NCBI RefSeq assembly: GCF_019656015.1
Contig: NZ_BPKW01000001.1
Span: forward strand, 331,423 to 395,422
Source of the DNA: Leuconostoc inhae
Lineage (GTDB): Bacteria; Bacillota; Bacilli; Lactobacillales; Lactobacillaceae
Length of the DNA: 64,000 nucleotides
Direction of reading: 5' to 3'
Position numbers and translations under genes: made by a program. Below, in pieces: positions 62,701 to 64,000 of this stretch (position 1 is its first letter; each line of letters starts with the position of its first letter). The notes beneath the pieces are model-generated. The model was not told the DNA's origin and ran no database searches. It saw only the letters and a program-made list of their open reading frames with translations.

Positions 62701-64000
62701 TCAACACCGTATGCAGCTTTCATATAATCTGAGGCAATTTGTAGTAAGTCTGCGTCCACATTATCAACAGCATCCACGCGAATACTATCAAAATTGGCAT
62801 CGGCATCTTGATTAGTGATTGAGCCAAAGTTCAATAAATAGTACATCCAGTTTAATTGCTCTGCTTGAACAACAGGATTGGAGTTGTCAACATCATTAGC
62901 CAATAAGAAGTCATAACCACCCTGTGTTGGATCGATAGAATATGAGGAATAACCTTTTTGATTTGTTGGTGTCCGGTTTAAAAGGCGATAATCAGAATTA
63001 GCATCAGGTGTTTTATCACTATTAACATAACGCAATGCCCCACCTTGAAGATGGTCTTTATCATCACCAGTTGTTTGCAACTCACTATTAACATTCCAAT
63101 TAGATTGGCTATCAACAAAATTAGAAATATCATGCTGTAACCAATCGGTTTGCCCTTCCTGACTAATTTTTTGTTCGATTTTTATTTGAACATCTTGTCC
63201 GGCCTGATTGAGTGCGCTCTGGTCATCGTTGTCAGAAAAATCAACTGAACTATCACTCAAACCAATGTTTTTCATATAATTAAGATAATTAACTTGTGTC
63301 GCTTTATCTGGCCACCAGCTCATTAGTAGTGGTCGAAAATCTTTATCAGTTGAGGGAGCCCAATTTTTTCCGTTAACTAATATATCTGTCGGACGATACC
63401 AACTATCAGCGGTTAAGTAACCATCAATTTCAGTGAAATTATCCTTAGTAGTATTTTCAACAGCGTTATGCGCTGTGAAACTATTGTTTTGACTCGTGAG
63501 GCCTTGCTTGAATTGATAATCATTAGTTGGTGATAAAACACCCGTTTCTTTATCAAAGTAAAGTACTTGATCATCAACAACTGTTGTGAAATTTTTCTTT
63601 ACTTGACCATTGTCATCAATATAATATGTCTTACCATCAATTGTTTGAATATTTTTAGAATGATATTGATTTGATTCTGATTTTTTTATCGATTGATCAC
63701 TTTCTTTTACCGACGTTGTTTTGTTGGTCTGTGCCTCGGTTTGCGACTTCACGGGTACTGAATCATCAGTTTTAGTAGCCACATTAGCATCTTTTTGATT
63801 ATTGACTATTTGGCTATTATTAGTATCTTTTTGATCGTTAGCTATTTGGTCATTATTAGTATCTTTTTGATCGTTAACTATTTGGTCATTATTAGTATCT
63901 TTTTGATCGTTAGCTATTTGGTCATTATTAGTATCTTTTTGATCGTTAGCTATTTGGTCATTATTAGTATCTTTTTGATCGTTAACTATTTGGTCATTAT
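59757..64000 (-). CDS. GH70 glucansucrase, dextransucrase type (N-terminus outside window)
   Basis: Open from the stop at 59757 to the window edge, at least 1,414 codons; signal peptide not visible. The enzyme uses sucrose to build alpha-glucan outside the cell. The circularly permuted motif order is clear: motif [13 protein letters not shown] with the nucleophile (62771-62799), motif [12 protein letters not shown] with the acid/base (62644-62672), motif [12 protein letters not shown] (62408-62440), and motif [11 protein letters not shown] last (61263-61293). The SEVQT after motif IV is that of alpha-1,6-linking dextransucrases and not of alternansucrase (YDA). A variable region with 12-residue repeats precedes and YG-type glucan-binding repeats follow the core. 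The GTG at 63782 is internal. Confidence 0.95.
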   Translation of the reverse strand, partial: NDQIVNDQKDTNNDQIANDQKDTNNDQIANDQKDTNNDQIVNDQKDTNNDQIANDQKDTNNSQIVNNQKDANVATKTDDSVPVKSQTEAQTNKTTSVKESDQSIKKSESNQYHSKNIQTIDGKTYYIDDNGQVKKNFTTVVDDQVLYFDKETGVLSPTNDYQFKQGLTSQNNSFTAHNAVENTTKDNFTEIDGYLTADSWYRPTDILVNGKNWAPSTDKDFRPLLMSWWPDKATQVNYLNYMKNIGLSDSSVDFSDNDDQSALNQAGQDVQIKIEQKISQEGQTDWLQHDISNFVDSQSNWNVNSELQTTGDDKDHLQGGALRYVNSDKTPDANSDYRLLNRTPTNQKGYSSYSIDPTQGGYDFLLANDVDNSNPVVQAEQLNWMYYLLNFGSITNQDADANFDSIRVDAVDNVDADLLQIASDYMKAAYGVDKNDATANQHLSILEDWSDNDAAYVKDQGNNQLSMDNKLRLALKYSLTMPLTDQNGNAIRSGLEPLITNSLVDRTTDSADNIAQPNYSFVRAHDSEVQTVIAEIIKEKIDANSDGLTPTIDQLEQAFKIYNADQLKTDKEFTQFNMPSTYALLLTNKDTVPRVYYGDLYTDDGQYMANKSPYYDAINTLLQSRLKYVSGGQKMSMAYMTGDSSMDKQGNHGLLTSVRYGKGAMTADDKGTAETRTQGIAVIEGNNPELKLSTTDQVILKMGAAHKNQAYRPVILTTKNGIVTYLTDADADPSLVKYTNNNGELIFNQSDIQGVANPQVSGYLAVWVPVGASNIQDARTSSDDSQSVKDNQTLHSNAALDSQVIYEGFSNFQYFPTTENDYTNVMIAKNTNLYKSWGITSFELPPQYRSSTEGSFLDSIIQNGYAFTDRYDLGFNTPTKYGTVDQLRDAIKALHATGIKAMADWVPDQIYNLTGKQIVTAERVNNSGVYNENSVINKTLYAAETVGGGDYQKLYGGAFLDKIKSLYPSLFTTNQISTGVPMDPSEKIQEWSAKYFNGSNIQGRGAYYVLKDWATNEYFQVSSADKNNDFLPKQLMNEISNTGFVSDDKGMTYFSTSGYQAKDTFIQDEKSNWYYFDKNGYMLYGLQTINDAGYYFLPNGIELQDAYLSNSNGDVYYFNKQGKQTVNDYFMDSNKDWRYFDQNGVMARGLTTIKSHIQYFNQDGTQVKDKFITDTDGKLRYFTVDSGDMLTNQFKKLTDGSWAYFGNDGLAVTGQQTINGQNLYFDDNYHQVKGHEQVDNQGILHFYDANSGEMIKNRFEKVSNNSWVYFDATGQAVKGYQTIKGQKLYFGDDSYQIKGHETVNSQGQIQFYDADSGEMITNRFEKLSDGSWAYFDATGQAVKGYQTINGQNLYFDDNYHQVKGQTVVDNQGISRYYDANSGAMVTDHFEKLSDGSWRYFGNDGKVKVSQPTV
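59780..60620 (-). repeat. C-terminal YG-type glucan-binding repeats of the glucansucrase
   Basis: At least four copies with a period of about 195 bases (65 residues). Each has [12 protein letters not shown], then G-Y-Q-T-I-x-G-Q-x-L-Y-F and Y-D-A-x-S-G-x-M. Short aromatic YG units continue upstream to about 60830. Such repeats bind glucan and sometimes cell wall. Confidence 0.88.
63784..63999 (-). repeat. 36-bp tandem repeat (12-residue units) in the glucansucrase N-terminus
   Basis: Six 36-base units from 63784 to 63999 encode variants of [12 protein letters not shown]. The unit nearest the catalytic core is degenerate. The other five differ only at one codon (A or V). The array continues past the window edge. 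Frame is kept because 36 is a multiple of 3. Confidence 0.93.

Noticed and set aside
59757..64000. Alternansucrase
   Set aside because: The residues after motif IV read SEVQT and not YDAQD, which points to a dextransucrase.
1..64000. CRISPR arrays, tRNA and rRNA genes, prophage
   Set aside because: No spaced direct repeats other than coding ones, no tRNA cloverleaf or rRNA-like stretch, and no phage structural or integrase genes were seen.

Overview
The window looks like chromosome of a low-GC, obligately heterofermentative lactic acid bacterium, most likely Leuconostoc (mesenteroides group). The indicators are 6-phosphogluconate dehydrogenase under a catabolite-response element, pyruvate oxidase, an NADH oxidase, a menaquinone branch, cyclopropane synthase and a large GH70 glucansucrase of dextransucrase type. 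The species is inferred from gene content, not from a database search.

Layout. 1-11.6 kb is core genome on the + strand: menaquinone genes (end of menF, then menD-menH-menC), an iron alcohol dehydrogenase, trmK with a Nif3-like gene, pepT, a GDSL hydrolase with YpmS and YozE proteins, then rbgA (ylqF) and rnhB. 11.6-23.4 kb is redox, stress and metal physiology: a Crp/Fnr regulator divergent from NADH oxidase across a perfect Fnr-type box, a thiamine-binding-like protein, an esterase, cfa, gnd, a P-type ATPase behind a yybP-ykoY (Mn2+) riboswitch, tiny membrane proteins and an aldo/keto reductase. 23.6-30.1 kb holds two TPP-riboswitch units for thiamine salvage (a tenA on the - strand; a YlmB-like deformylase plus tenA on the + strand). 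Between them lies a self-regulated TetR-ABC exporter-GT8 operon. 30.3-33.5 kb is a cidA-cidB-pyruvate oxidase block with cre sites.

33.6-45.4 kb is a looser region of single accessory genes: GNAT, hydrolases, PEP-mutase-like plus Ada, HxlR/nitroreductase, PhzF, an aminotransferase, and an orphan MetQ-type protein under a methionine T-box. 45.4-55.1 kb looks most like an accessory or decaying island. It carries an NTF2-like/MarR pair, gene remnants, a McrBC-type restriction pair whose McrB has an unusual two-part N-terminus, small orphan ORFs, and a DinJ/YafQ toxin-antitoxin pair. 55.2-59.6 kb is a sugar-acid locus (Gfo/Idh/MocA dehydrogenase, GntP permease, KduD/Ga5DH-like SDR, LacI regulator) with a 26-bp operator palindrome. 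From 59.8 kb to the window end the - strand encodes a GH70 glucansucrase with a C-terminal YG-type repeat array and an N-terminal 36-bp minisatellite that runs off the window.

No rRNA, tRNA, CRISPR array or complete insertion sequence was recognised. The most interesting items are the McrB architecture, the paired TPP-controlled salvage units, the Fnr-box geometry at nox, and the operator-over-promoter design of the TetR-ABC operon.
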